From Parachlamydia acanthamoebae (GTDB lineage Bacteria; Chlamydiota; Chlamydiia; Chlamydiales; Parachlamydiaceae): a stretch of DNA of 64,000 nucleotides. Below the pieces are notes generated by a model. The model saw nothing but the letters and a program-made list of their open reading frames with translations. It did no database searches and had not been told where the DNA came from. The position numbers and the translations under genes are program-made. Below are positions 47,918-57,289 of the stretch, in pieces (position 1 is the first letter of the stretch; each line of letters begins with the position of its first letter). The DNA lies in assembly GCF_000875975.1 (NCBI RefSeq), contig NZ_BAWW01000003.1, positions 1 to 64,000 on the forward strand. The letters are read 5' to 3'.

Positions 47918-49810
47918 ATGCAAGCCGACGCCATCGCACATAATAGAACGCGAACCCTGAACACTGTTGATCCATTAGATATGGTCACATTAGAGAATTT
48001 AGATCAACCTCTTCCTATTCAACCTGGCACACTTCAGGGCAGAACCGTGACAATGAATTGGAAAACAGCTCAGGCCTTGGCAATTGCCACTCTAGCAGCA
48101 GCCACAATTGTATTTAAAGTTTATAACATCACCCACTGGGAATCAAATCCTCTCGATGTAATCGCCAATATAGGACTCGGATTCGAAGCTCGACTTCTCT
48201 TACCTCATCTCGTTTCGGAAGATAATCTCAAATCTATCATGAATTTCACCCAAAGATATTCGTTGGATGCAGTGATGGTTCTCACGCAATTTTACCTAAA
48301 TGCGCCGAGTTCCATTCCTTTGCTTGCACTAAACCAATCAGTTTTAACCTTCTTCAATAGTCTGCTGGGTGTTATAACAACGGATAGCCTTATTACAGCC
48401 TTTACGCTTAAACAAGGCGATCTCGATAATTGGGGTTCTCACTCAGATAAACCCCTTCCCTTATTATCTGGAGATGCTCAAAATTGGAAACATTTCCTCC
48501 TTTACACAGCCTTAAAAGTATCAGGATGTGTAAGCTTACTTATCCCAAAAGATAAATATAATTTTTTACAAGCTAGTGGAACCTTTCTAGGGGCAAACGC
48601 TTGTGGAGCAATTCTTTCCTTTCTTGCACATAAATACACAAAAAAAGAGGATAAACGTGTCAAAAGCCTTGGAGATCCGCACGAAAAACCCTCATGGCTC
48701 GCACGGGCATTAAAAAACTTTGCAACTTTCAATAAGGTGACGCATCCTATTGTCATTGCCTTTACAAATGCTTTGCTCCCTAAATTTATTTCTGAATTTA
48801 ACGCAGATATTGGTATTGCAGGTTTCTTAAGTGGTTTTAATAGTCAACAACAAAAAGTGCTTTTTCAGCAGTGCCTTGGAACATCTCAAGATAATCATGA
48901 GCGGCAGACAAGTACTGCAGACCGTGACCCCTCATCATATCCATACCTAAGAACCTATAATGGAGAAGCATATATTCCTGTACCCACTGATGATGTAAGA
49001 ACAGCAAGCATCGTTAAAATTGGGTATCAACACTTGAGTGATGATTTTGTAGATGAAGAATTGGAAGAGGAGAGATCTGATGATGAAATACTATCGACCT
49101 CATCGAGCCGAGTCGTCACCCATTTAACCGAGGATTCATTAGAAGTTTCCTTGTCAGAGGTAAGTCCTCCACAAAACGCTCCTTCAATCATGCAACGCGT
49201 TTTTAAAAGCTTCAAAACAACAGCTGCAAAGGTTAAAAATTATGCCAAACTGCGCATGAAAGAAATTGGGATGACCGCGCTATTTACCGCAGCCACTTTA
49301 TTTTTTACCATTTGGGGATTATCATTTGATAATGCAAGCGAGCGAGATATCATTTCGGGCATTTGTATTGTGGGAGGCATGTTTTTATCCTATATTTTTA
49401 CTCTGATCATTTCTGCAAAATTTGATCCGCAAAGCTCGCAAACAAATCGACAAATTGAACCTTCTCAATCAGCGTTAAAAAGATTGACTAATCTCGTAAT
49501 GAATGCGACAAAAAATACCATCTTTGAAAAAACGATTGTTGACCCATACATGTGGGTATATTTTTTCTTGCTATTGAGTTCTCTCCGTATAGGAAGTGAT
49601 GATAAGGATTTTCAAGATTCCGATCTTGTTAAATACATCATGCAAAATTTTGCTTTAACCGCATATGGAGCAAACTGGGGCTTGAACAAAGTTAAGACAG
49701 ATAGTCTCAATCGTCCTGACCGAGCAACTGCTTCTGTTATGGCGCTAAGCATTCTAGCCACCGTTGCCTATCTCCAAGCAATTAATTACTACAATCAACA
49801 AACCAGTTAA
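47918..49810 (+). CDS. Multi-pass membrane protein, unknown
   Basis: The 630-residue protein has about six hydrophobic segments in its N-terminal ~300 residues, a soluble acidic middle (about 320-430; DDFVDEELEEERSDDE near 369), and a second membrane part at about 450-490 and 545-625. There is no cleavable signal; the N-terminal ~45 residues are polar. AGAGGTG precedes the ATG. I do not recognise a family. It may be an inner-membrane protein or, in this lineage, an unusual inclusion-membrane protein. Confidence 0.65.
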   Translation: MQADAIAHNRTRTLNTVDPLDMVTLENLDQPLPIQPGTLQGRTVTMNWKTAQALAIATLAAATIVFKVYNITHWESNPLDVIANIGLGFEARLLLPHLVSEDNLKSIMNFTQRYSLDAVMVLTQFYLNAPSSIPLLALNQSVLTFFNSLLGVITTDSLITAFTLKQGDLDNWGSHSDKPLPLLSGDAQNWKHFLLYTALKVSGCVSLLIPKDKYNFLQASGTFLGANACGAILSFLAHKYTKKEDKRVKSLGDPHEKPSWLARALKNFATFNKVTHPIVIAFTNALLPKFISEFNADIGIAGFLSGFNSQQQKVLFQQCLGTSQDNHERQTSTADRDPSSYPYLRTYNGEAYIPVPTDDVRTASIVKIGYQHLSDDFVDEELEEERSDDEILSTSSSRVVTHLTEDSLEVSLSEVSPPQNAPSIMQRVFKSFKTTAAKVKNYAKLRMKEIGMTALFTAATLFFTIWGLSFDNASERDIISGICIVGGMFLSYIFTLIISAKFDPQSSQTNRQIEPSQSALKRLTNLVMNATKNTIFEKTIVDPYMWVYFFLLLSSLRIGSDDKDFQDSDLVKYIMQNFALTAYGANWGLNKVKTDSLNRPDRATASVMALSILATVAYLQAINYYNQQTS

Positions 49811-49823
49811 TTTGGCTCTCAAA

Positions 49824-49856
49824 CTTCGACCCTTTATTTTCAGGGTCGAAGATTTT
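49824..49856 (+). terminator. Terminator of the membrane-protein gene
   Basis: A 10-bp perfect stem CTTCGACCCT/AGGGTCGAAG with an 8-base loop is followed by ATTTTCT. Confidence 0.8.
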
Positions 49857-50046
49857 CTAAGTCATTTATTTTTAATTCATTATAATACAACAAATTTACA
49901 AGACGCTTACAGTTAAATACTTATATAAACAATAATTCAAATTAAGACAAAACGAAATTAATCAATTCAATTATTTGATATATAATTAACAAATATGTTA
50001 AAAAATAAATGTGACCTTAATAATGCATCAAGCGAAGGAGAATCTT

Positions 50047-50217
50047 ATGAAAACTCTTATCACCCGTTTTTTGACATTGTTTGTTGTCGTTACTGGATTT
50101 TGTGCAAGCATTCCAGATTCCGCATTTGCGATCCATTTTGGCCCCATTCCTGGTGCTGAAGAAGAAGGACACACCGGTGAGCATGAAAAACCTGAGGGTG
50201 AACACCCAGAAGAATAA
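50047..50217 (+). CDS. Tiny acidic secreted peptide
   Basis: The 56-residue precursor has a clear signal peptide (MKTLITRFLTLFVVVTGFCA, cleavage after SAFA near residue 28). The mature peptide of only ~28 residues is rich in Glu, Gly, Pro and His (GHTGEHEKPEGEHPEE). AAGGAG lies six bases before the chosen ATG; an upstream ATG at 50011 would add residues before the signal. The His/Glu tail could bind divalent metal, but this is a guess. It has a strong terminator. Confidence 0.6.
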   Translation: MKTLITRFLTLFVVVTGFCASIPDSAFAIHFGPIPGAEEEGHTGEHEKPEGEHPEE

Positions 50218-50223
50218 ATGCCA

Positions 50224-50260
50224 TGTCCTCTGTAATTAACAATTACAGAGGACAAATTTT
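50224..50260. terminator. Long bidirectional terminator
   Basis: A 14-bp perfect stem, TGTCCTCTGTAATT / AATTACAGAGGACA with loop AAC, lies between two convergent genes. AATTTTCC follows on the plus side and ATGGCATTTATTC on the minus side. Confidence 0.85.
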
Positions 50261-50261
50261 C

Positions 50262-53219
50262 CTAGTTGTCTAAAATTTTCATCAACATGAGGATTTGCCA
50301 ATAAAGTAAATCTATGGAAGGCAAACCTGGATAAACCACTCTAAAATTTGCATTGCGATCACAACATCTAAATGTTACTTCATGAAAGTCGGTTTCTATA
50401 AATTTCTCTTCAACCCTTCTTGATTCCAAATTATAAAAAACATTTTGGAGATTAATTTCTTCTTCTCCGTCCTTTTCCGTTCCTCTTTCCTGATCAATGC
50501 ATTGCTCTTCCAATTTCTCAATTTGTTTATAGTCACAATTCAAACTTATTAAAAAACGATATTCAACGTCTATAAGCGCCTCTCCGATGGAAAAAAATTT
50601 GTCCCAAGTCGAGCTCTTACCTCCATGCATGCTTTTTAAAATCTCTTCCATGTTCTCTTTGTACAATCGTTTACAATGACGGTATTGAGAAGAGTCATGA
50701 GCATTTCCTTCAAGTGCCAGTATTTTTTTTCGAATGCCATTTTTAATTTGAAAGAAAAAATCATAGAGAAATTTTCCTATTTCATCCTTATCTTTAGCTT
50801 GATAGCTCTCCCAAAGAGAAATGAAAATAGGATTATCAAAATAGGCTAAAAGATTGTTAAATAAACACAATTCATTGATATACTCTGGCTCTGATTCTGG
50901 CTCTATTTCTTTTCCTTTATCTGAATCTTGTTCTTTTTTTAAATCCAAATAATACATTTTAATTGGCTCAAATTCGTGACTTAAAAACATAGAAAAAATC
51001 CTCAAAATTTGACAAAGAGTCGGATCATGAGCCAATCTTTCCCTAGGAATATACAGAACGGCCTCCAAATTGAACGATTGAGGAATAGCAAGAGAAGGAA
51101 AAAATGTGAGAGACATTTGAAAATATTCTTCTTCAAACAAAGTTTTCCAACCGGTATCAACCCACATGCCACTTTGAGTAAGTTCTAATTTTCGAAGAAC
51201 CTGACAGTGGTTCCTCGCCCAATCTTGCAACTGGTTAAAAATAGGTCCTTTTTGTTCAAAAGCCAAATAAATAAACGGATAAATATCCCCGGAAGCAATA
51301 TGGGGATAGATGGCATATCGCAAACAATCATACAACATAAACTTTATTTCATTATGAGTAGCGTACGAGGACTGCGGAATAACTTTAGAAATCGAAACAT
51401 CAATGAGATGTCTGACTTCATAAGAAAGAAAAAAAAATGCTCCAGGTTTATGGATAGCGTCGCGAACTTGCAATTTTGTGTGTATAAGACTTTTTTGGAA
51501 ATTTTCTAAGGCAAAAATCTCGTTTTTGCTTAAATAATGCCAACTTAAAATATGGAACACGACATCTGCGGGTAGTGGGAAACCACAAAATTCCTTCATA
51601 TCTTCAATCACTTTAACACAAAATAACAAATCAATTGCTTGATATCCTGCTCTCTCTGCTTCCAGATTTTGGATCATTAACCCCTTTTGAAAAAAAAGCA
51701 GCTGAATTTTTACTTTGGCGCTTTGCTGCATAGAAAATGCATATCCTCTTAAGAATTCATTGATTTTTCTTAAAGGACTCACCGAGGGTTTTGGATCGCT
51801 TATCGGACTTGAATTGCGGCGACTTTGGGTGACTTTAGAAAACGTATCTCGCAAAAACATTTCAGCACGACTATAGGAATTGCGTTGTTGTTTTCCATCA
51901 TAAGATTTTGGGGCTTGCGCATGCAAAAAATGATAAAGATCTAACTTTTCTCTTGAACTCATTCTACAAATTCCCATCAGAATAACCTTTCGATTCTGAG
52001 GAGAAAATTCAGGGCAGACCCGAATGACATGAATAGTCAAGAGACATGCAAGAAGGAGATCGTAAAACCCTTGATTCTTATCATAAAGAATATATTCACC
52101 ATTCTCTTGATAAGAAGAAGTTAAGTATTCGATTCTTCTAAATTGTTTTTCTAGAGTCATTTTAAAAGGAGCGTAATCAAACCGACCAATGTTCTGTTTA
52201 GGGATAATTTGATAATTCTTTAAAGTATCAGTAAAAAAATAAACAAACGTACTTCTTCTTTTCTCTTTTTGAATTTTACTTAATAAAAAATTTTTAACTT
52301 CAGTTAAATCCGCATATTCAAAAAATTCTTCAGATCCAAAATCGCTCAGCACGCATCGACAAAATTCCCGAAAGGTGGTGTCTTGCATATAGGCTTTAAA
52401 TGAGAGATTTTCGGGAATTTGACCAACATGAATGACAAAGTCGGGCGACGTTTTAAAAAGAACATTCTTTTCGTTTTTCTCTAAAAAGTGAGAAAAATGA
52501 TAGGTTTTAAAAAATTCATTAGCTAATTGAAAGATATTCGAAATTTGCCCTCCCCAAGCCTCACTTTCAGCCCATTTTGTCACGTGACTTTTCCAACTTT
52601 CATTTTGAGTAGGAAGTGGTAAACACTTCATTTCACTCAATTCTCGATCTAAAGCTTCATCTAATAGAGCTCCGCCGATGTGTTTAGAGGGCCCAAGGAG
52701 ATCATAAATCCATTGAATTTTTGCAATATAATGATGTTTTAATCCTTTTGCATATTCATAAGGAGTCAGTTCCTCTCCAATCTTTTTAATTTCATTTAAC
52801 CTGAGGCATTTTGCCTGTTCAAGTGGATAGGGCTGATAAGAAAGATACTGATTGATGATTCTAAAAGCCTGGGTATCTGTCGAAAAATACGCTTCTGTTC
52901 CATAGGCTGACATACTTCCCAAAAATGTGCGTTTCGAAGCATCCAGCTTTTTCCCTTTAGAAAGGTTTTCAAAGTAATTTTTATAGACATCTTTAAAACG
53001 TTCCTCTACTTCCCGATAACATTTTTCAATTGTTTTGTTGTTTAAAGTACTACCGATTAAAGGAATATTTATTCTTCCATAAATTCTTAAAAGATCAATG
53101 TTACTTTTGTTTCTCAGATAGGATAAGCTGATAGAAAATTCTTCTCTGTCTTTAATCTCTGTATAAAGTTTTTTCGCGAAGTTCGACACAATAGGCGATT
53201 GAGGCTCAAGCGCACCCAT
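50262..53219 (-). CDS. Very large hypothetical protein
   Basis: About 985 residues, mostly helical with no signal peptide. I do not recognise it. The segment FPLPADVVFHILSWHYL (near 555-571) resembles a degenerate F-box, but the following Trp-containing helix is not clear, so this is weak. An acidic stretch lies near 805-825. I start at ATG 53219 (MGALEPQ) because GGAGG lies five bases ahead; a longer frame to 53285 has no such site. It may be a secreted effector. Confidence 0.65.
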   Translation of the reverse strand: MGALEPQSPIVSNFAKKLYTEIKDREEFSISLSYLRNKSNIDLLRIYGRINIPLIGSTLNNKTIEKCYREVEERFKDVYKNYFENLSKGKKLDASKRTFLGSMSAYGTEAYFSTDTQAFRIINQYLSYQPYPLEQAKCLRLNEIKKIGEELTPYEYAKGLKHHYIAKIQWIYDLLGPSKHIGGALLDEALDRELSEMKCLPLPTQNESWKSHVTKWAESEAWGGQISNIFQLANEFFKTYHFSHFLEKNEKNVLFKTSPDFVIHVGQIPENLSFKAYMQDTTFREFCRCVLSDFGSEEFFEYADLTEVKNFLLSKIQKEKRRSTFVYFFTDTLKNYQIIPKQNIGRFDYAPFKMTLEKQFRRIEYLTSSYQENGEYILYDKNQGFYDLLLACLLTIHVIRVCPEFSPQNRKVILMGICRMSSREKLDLYHFLHAQAPKSYDGKQQRNSYSRAEMFLRDTFSKVTQSRRNSSPISDPKPSVSPLRKINEFLRGYAFSMQQSAKVKIQLLFFQKGLMIQNLEAERAGYQAIDLLFCVKVIEDMKEFCGFPLPADVVFHILSWHYLSKNEIFALENFQKSLIHTKLQVRDAIHKPGAFFFLSYEVRHLIDVSISKVIPQSSYATHNEIKFMLYDCLRYAIYPHIASGDIYPFIYLAFEQKGPIFNQLQDWARNHCQVLRKLELTQSGMWVDTGWKTLFEEEYFQMSLTFFPSLAIPQSFNLEAVLYIPRERLAHDPTLCQILRIFSMFLSHEFEPIKMYYLDLKKEQDSDKGKEIEPESEPEYINELCLFNNLLAYFDNPIFISLWESYQAKDKDEIGKFLYDFFFQIKNGIRKKILALEGNAHDSSQYRHCKRLYKENMEEILKSMHGGKSSTWDKFFSIGEALIDVEYRFLISLNCDYKQIEKLEEQCIDQERGTEKDGEEEINLQNVFYNLESRRVEEKFIETDFHEVTFRCCDRNANFRVVYPGLPSIDLLYWQILMLMKILDN

Positions 53220-53422
53220 ATTATCCTCCAAAAAGCGATTCAGGTAGAAAATAAAAAAGTAACAGACAAATTTTTGTTTGTCCACGCTGCCCTTTAAAGC
53301 CTATAAAGGGTGTTTTTTAATAACGAGAGAGGATATAACAACAGAAAAATTTTGAAATGGATGAAATGTAAGCCCTATTCTAGAATGAATAGAACCCACA
53401 TTCGCAAATAAAGTGTTTTAAT

Positions 53423-54598
53423 TTATGCGGACGGAGCAGTAACCACGATCACTTTTTTCATAATCTTTGACTTTTCAAGATAATCATAAAAATCCGAAGG
53501 ACCCATTTTAGTTGGGTTGAATTTAAAATGCTTCATTGTGTTCGCAAGAAAGCCCCCTTCTTTCTTGGCCATTGCTTTTGACCATTTTGAGATAGTTTTC
53601 GCTCTTTGCTTAGGCTTAAGATCTTTGGTATCTAAAATCAATTGATCTAGACTTGTTTGCAGCTCAGGTTTTGCTTGAACCATTTTTTCCCATGCCTCTT
53701 TTCCTTCTGCTCGTTGATAGAGCTGTGCACAAAACATCGAACAAAAAAATGATTGCGGTTTTTTTCCTGACATCGAAATAAGCGCTTGAGTCGATTCCTC
53801 ATAAATCATTCTAAAGACTCTGGCTTGTTCTTTATGTTTGAAACGGTAGCCTTTGGAAAAAATTGCTTTAAATGCACGTGGAAATGAAAATCCACTTTTC
53901 ATATGGATTTGCTCTTCTGGTATGCTTTCCCCGGGTTCGCGAAGATAATCGACTTTGGGGCTTAATCGCAGACCAATTTTAGCGGCTTTCTCAGCCAAAT
54001 TCACACATGCAGCTTCTTCTGGAGTGAAATTCACATAATAATATTCATTCTCATGCTCTTTTGTTAGAATATAACATTTATGATCGATTAAGCTGACAGT
54101 TCTTAAATTGGACTTTTTGGAAGGGGTCGCCTCACTCACCCATACATCGTCTTCAGTGACTTTTGTCACAATGAAAACGTGGTCAGTATCTGTGTTATTA
54201 TGTGGATGTTTTCCTGCTAAACCCATCAGCCGAGAAATTTTCTGCAAGCGGACAATGCCTAATTCTACTGCGGTATCTGGATGCGCCCCTGGCAACATCA
54301 AAAAGACGATATCACCTTCTTTGAAGTTTTTAGCAAAAGCCCGCCTTTCCTCAAGAGTAACAGGAAATTTTACATGAGGACCACAGAGTTGTTCAACAGC
54401 CTTAACCTTCGTATCTAACCACTTAAATGTTTTATGAATAAAACCTTGTCTTGGTTGAGTGCATTGCTCCTTGAATAAAGATTGTTCAACAGTAGTGGAT
54501 ATTTTATTTGCGTGCGGATTTTTTAATTGTAATTTAGATACTATCTGATGAAATCCATGAGGAATTAAATTTATTTTTACCATGAAATAAGAATCCAT
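53423..54598 (-). CDS. Probable permuted papain-fold protein
   Basis: The 391-residue product shows the motif order of circularly permuted NlpC/P60-like (YiiX/DUF830-type) proteins. FKEGDIVFLML (near 93-103) is followed by a His in TDHVFIVTKV (near 138-147), an acidic residue in VWVSEATPS, and a later Cys in FFCSMFCAQLYQRA (near 288-301). Such enzymes act on lipids, peptides or amides, often at membranes or in hosts. There is no signal peptide. No ribosome binding site is clear at the first ATG; a second ATG five codons on is possible. The assignment rests on motif pattern only. Confidence 0.6.
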   Translation of the reverse strand: MDSYFMVKINLIPHGFHQIVSKLQLKNPHANKISTTVEQSLFKEQCTQPRQGFIHKTFKWLDTKVKAVEQLCGPHVKFPVTLEERRAFAKNFKEGDIVFLMLPGAHPDTAVELGIVRLQKISRLMGLAGKHPHNNTDTDHVFIVTKVTEDDVWVSEATPSKKSNLRTVSLIDHKCYILTKEHENEYYYVNFTPEEAACVNLAEKAAKIGLRLSPKVDYLREPGESIPEEQIHMKSGFSFPRAFKAIFSKGYRFKHKEQARVFRMIYEESTQALISMSGKKPQSFFCSMFCAQLYQRAEGKEAWEKMVQAKPELQTSLDQLILDTKDLKPKQRAKTISKWSKAMAKKEGGFLANTMKHFKFNPTKMGPSDFYDYLEKSKIMKKVIVVTAPSA

Positions 54599-54727
54599 AT
54601 TTTTAAAAGAATTATCATAAAAAATGAAGATAGGAATTTATAAAGAACGTGGTATTATAAACAAATCCGATTCTTTGCTGGAAGATTTATTCTCGTTTAG
54701 CTATTTTTTTATTCAAAAGGAGAGGAT

Positions 54728-55609
54728 ATGATCATTGATGGTGTTAAAATTGCAACAGAAATTCAGCAAGAGCTTTGCGACTATATCAAACATTTACATG
54801 GTCGTCCCCCCTCTTTACATGTTGTCATCGTGGGGCACCATCCTCCCTCCGAAATTTATGTTAAACGAAAAACGGAAGCCTGTTTTAAAACCGGTATTCA
54901 GTCTCAAACACATCGATTCCCTTCTGAAATTACCGAAAGTGAGCTTTTATCTCATATTCAACGATTAAATGCTGAGCCTGAAATAGATGGCATTTTGGTC
55001 CAACTTCCTCTTCCTGAACATATCCATTCCAGTCGAATTACCCAGGCTATTGCTCCAGATAAAGATGTGGATGGATTTCACATGATGAATTTAGGGAAGT
55101 TACTCATTGGAGATACTACAGGATTTGTTCCTTGTACACCTCTTGGTATCCAAACCCTACTGATAAGGTCCTCTATTGAAACTTCCGGAAAACATGTCGT
55201 TATCCTCGGAAGAAGCCAAATTGTTGGAAAACCGATGGCTGCACTTTTGATGCAAAATACCCCTCAAGCTAATGCTACAGTTACTGTAGCCCATAGCCAA
55301 ACGAAACATTTAAAATCGATCTGTCAATCAGCGGACATTTTAATTGCGGCAATGGGTAAACCTCGTTTTGTGACTGCAGATATGGTGAAGGAAGGAAGCG
55401 TCGTGATCGATGTGGGAATTAATCGTATTTCAGCTTCTCATTTACCTAAAGGATATGAAATCGTTGGAGATGTGGATTTTGAACATGTGCAGCCAAAGAG
55501 TGCATTTATTACACCTGTTCCTGGTGGTGTGGGCCCGATGACAATTGCAATGCTGCTCAGCAATACACTCAAAAGCTACTGTCTGAGAGAAGGACTGTTT
55601 TTAAAATGA
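54728..55609 (+). CDS. folD: Bifunctional methylene-THF dehydrogenase/cyclohydrolase
   Basis: Interconverts 5,10-methylene- and 10-formyl-tetrahydrofolate for one-carbon supply. Signatures seen: YVKRKTEACFKTGI (with the catalytic Lys of the Y-x-x-x-K pair), GILVQLPLPEH, PDKDVDGFH, the NADP-binding VVILGRSQIVGKPMAALL and the C-terminal TPVPGGVGPMTIAML. The 293-residue length is typical. AAGGAGAGG precedes the ATG. The stop overlaps apbE as ATGA. Confidence 0.97.
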   Translation: MIIDGVKIATEIQQELCDYIKHLHGRPPSLHVVIVGHHPPSEIYVKRKTEACFKTGIQSQTHRFPSEITESELLSHIQRLNAEPEIDGILVQLPLPEHIHSSRITQAIAPDKDVDGFHMMNLGKLLIGDTTGFVPCTPLGIQTLLIRSSIETSGKHVVILGRSQIVGKPMAALLMQNTPQANATVTVAHSQTKHLKSICQSADILIAAMGKPRFVTADMVKEGSVVIDVGINRISASHLPKGYEIVGDVDFEHVQPKSAFITPVPGGVGPMTIAMLLSNTLKSYCLREGLFLK

Positions 55610-56634
55610 GACTTTGGATCGTGATCCTCTTGTTCTGCTTGAATGCCTGTCAAAAGCAACCTTCCCTCTATCAATTTACAGGTAACGCCATGACCATGGA
55701 TTACCGAGTCTTGATTGGGCACCCCCTTTCAACTAGCGAACAAGAGCAAATTGAAGCCACCATTTTTACTGTATTCCAAGAGGTGAATTTAACCTATAAC
55801 AAATGGAATCCCTCTTCAGAGCTTAGCAAACTTAATCAACTTCCTGCCTATGTTCACACACCCATATCAGCTGCACTTAGTCAATTTTTGCAAAAAACAG
55901 CAGAAATTGTCCAAATGAGCCAGGGTAAATTTGATCCGACCATTGAAACCATCCAAAGTGTTTGGAAAACACATTTAGCCGAAGGAAAAACCCCTTCACC
56001 CGAGGCCATTCTTGCGGCACAAGCAAGCACAGGATGGAAAAAGATTCACTTTGAAAATCAAGTCTTTTGGAAAGAACACGATGACACCCAATTAGATTTA
56101 GGGGGAATCGCTAAGGGGCTATGCGTAGATCTGCTTGTCGAGAAGTTAAATGCGCTTGACTATAGCAATGTATACGTTGAATGGGGAGGAGAGATTCGCG
56201 TGAGTGGACAACATCCAGAAAATAGACCATGGCGTATTTATATCTGCGATTGCAAAAACCCAGAAGTCACACATGCTATAGCCATTGTCGATCTTATTAA
56301 TCAAGCAATTGCCACAAGTGGAGATTATCGACAAAATTGGACAATTGAATGTAAAAAAGAGAAAACAACTTATTTTCATATCATTGATCCTGCTACAGGA
56401 TCGCCTCTTGTTTCGCAAAAAAATACCATTGCGAGTGCAAGTGTGCGTGCTCCCACATGTGCCTATGCAGATGGTCTTGCAACGATCGCCATGCTGTTTC
56501 CAGATTTAGAAACAGCTAAACAATGGGCTCAAGAACTGGAGCGGGAGAATCCTCAGCTTCATTTTTGGCTATTGACGACAGACGGCTCTTCTTACATGAC
56601 AAATCGAGAACACTCATCCATGCTTCAGCAATAG
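55606..56634 (+). CDS. apbE: ApbE-type FMN transferase lipoprotein
   Basis: Attaches FMN to threonines of proteins such as the Na+-translocating NADH dehydrogenase subunits NqrB/NqrC, acting outside the inner membrane. The 342-residue protein begins with a lipoprotein signal ending in LNACQ (Cys15). It then has TMDYRVLIG, the flavin-binding LDLGGIAKGLCVD, GGEIRVSG, and HIIDPATGSP with the late TCAYADGLAT (metal-binding Asp). Chlamydiae use an Nqr complex, which gives the enzyme a natural substrate. It is coupled to folD and its end overlaps the convergent chaperone gene by 21 bases. Confidence 0.94.
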   Translation: MRLWIVILLFCLNACQKQPSLYQFTGNAMTMDYRVLIGHPLSTSEQEQIEATIFTVFQEVNLTYNKWNPSSELSKLNQLPAYVHTPISAALSQFLQKTAEIVQMSQGKFDPTIETIQSVWKTHLAEGKTPSPEAILAAQASTGWKKIHFENQVFWKEHDDTQLDLGGIAKGLCVDLLVEKLNALDYSNVYVEWGGEIRVSGQHPENRPWRIYICDCKNPEVTHAIAIVDLINQAIATSGDYRQNWTIECKKEKTTYFHIIDPATGSPLVSQKNTIASASVRAPTCAYADGLATIAMLFPDLETAKQWAQELERENPQLHFWLLTTDGSSYMTNREHSSMLQQ

Positions 56635-57150
56635 ATCTCGCGCTGCTTTTGCCTGTTCTTTAAGAGAGGCATATTCTGCCAAATCATCTGCATAATCAAT
56701 CGCAAGTTGTAATGCTTCAAGAGCACTTTTACGATCATGCACCGCAAATAAACATTTGGCCAAATAAAAATAGGGGACTGGACTGTCTAAGCGATTAATC
56801 GCAGCCATTTCATAAGCGTCAATCGCTGCTTCCCAGTGCCCACTCAGTTGGGTTGCCATCCCTAATCCCAACCAATAGTCGTGATTATGGGGATTTAAAG
56901 TGGCTAGAAAAAGAAATGCATTAGCTGCATCCACGTAGCGCTTTCTTTCAAACAAATAATAGGCAGCCTGATAAAATTTCGCCATGGTTTCGTCAGAAAA
57001 TTCCATGATTTCCTGAGCTGTCTTTCCCGCAGCTATCTGCTTTTTTAACCAGGCTTTATCTTTCAGTTTCTGCTTCACTTTTTTGGAAAGCGTGAATTCA
57101 CTGAAGCGATCATCCATAAATATCTCAAAATCCTTAAGATCAAATGACAC
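56614..57150 (-). CDS. SycD/LcrH-type type III secretion chaperone
   Basis: A 178-residue tetratricopeptide-repeat protein. Three TPR units span about residues 60-160 (MAKFYQAAYYLFERKRYVDA, then the NHDYWLGLGMATQLSGHWEA unit, then PYFYLAKCLFAVHDRKSALE). The YWLGLG/YFYLAKC arrangement is that of class II chaperones (SycD, LcrH, Scc) that hold translocator proteins before type III export. Partner translocators are often adjacent but none is seen here. A general TPR protein is the alternative. It converges with apbE. Confidence 0.82.
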   Translation of the reverse strand: MSFDLKDFEIFMDDRFSEFTLSKKVKQKLKDKAWLKKQIAAGKTAQEIMEFSDETMAKFYQAAYYLFERKRYVDAANAFLFLATLNPHNHDYWLGLGMATQLSGHWEAAIDAYEMAAINRLDSPVPYFYLAKCLFAVHDRKSALEALQLAIDYADDLAEYASLKEQAKAARDLLLKHG

Positions 57151-57289
57151 AAAACCCAGGCACCTTGCATGTCGTTAGCGCATACAACCTAAAATTCAGA
57201 TATGCTACCCTTACCCTCTTAATAGCGAATCAGTCGGTTGCTGTAAAAGAAATTTTGCTTAAAAATTTAAAACACTGGGAATTAAGGAG

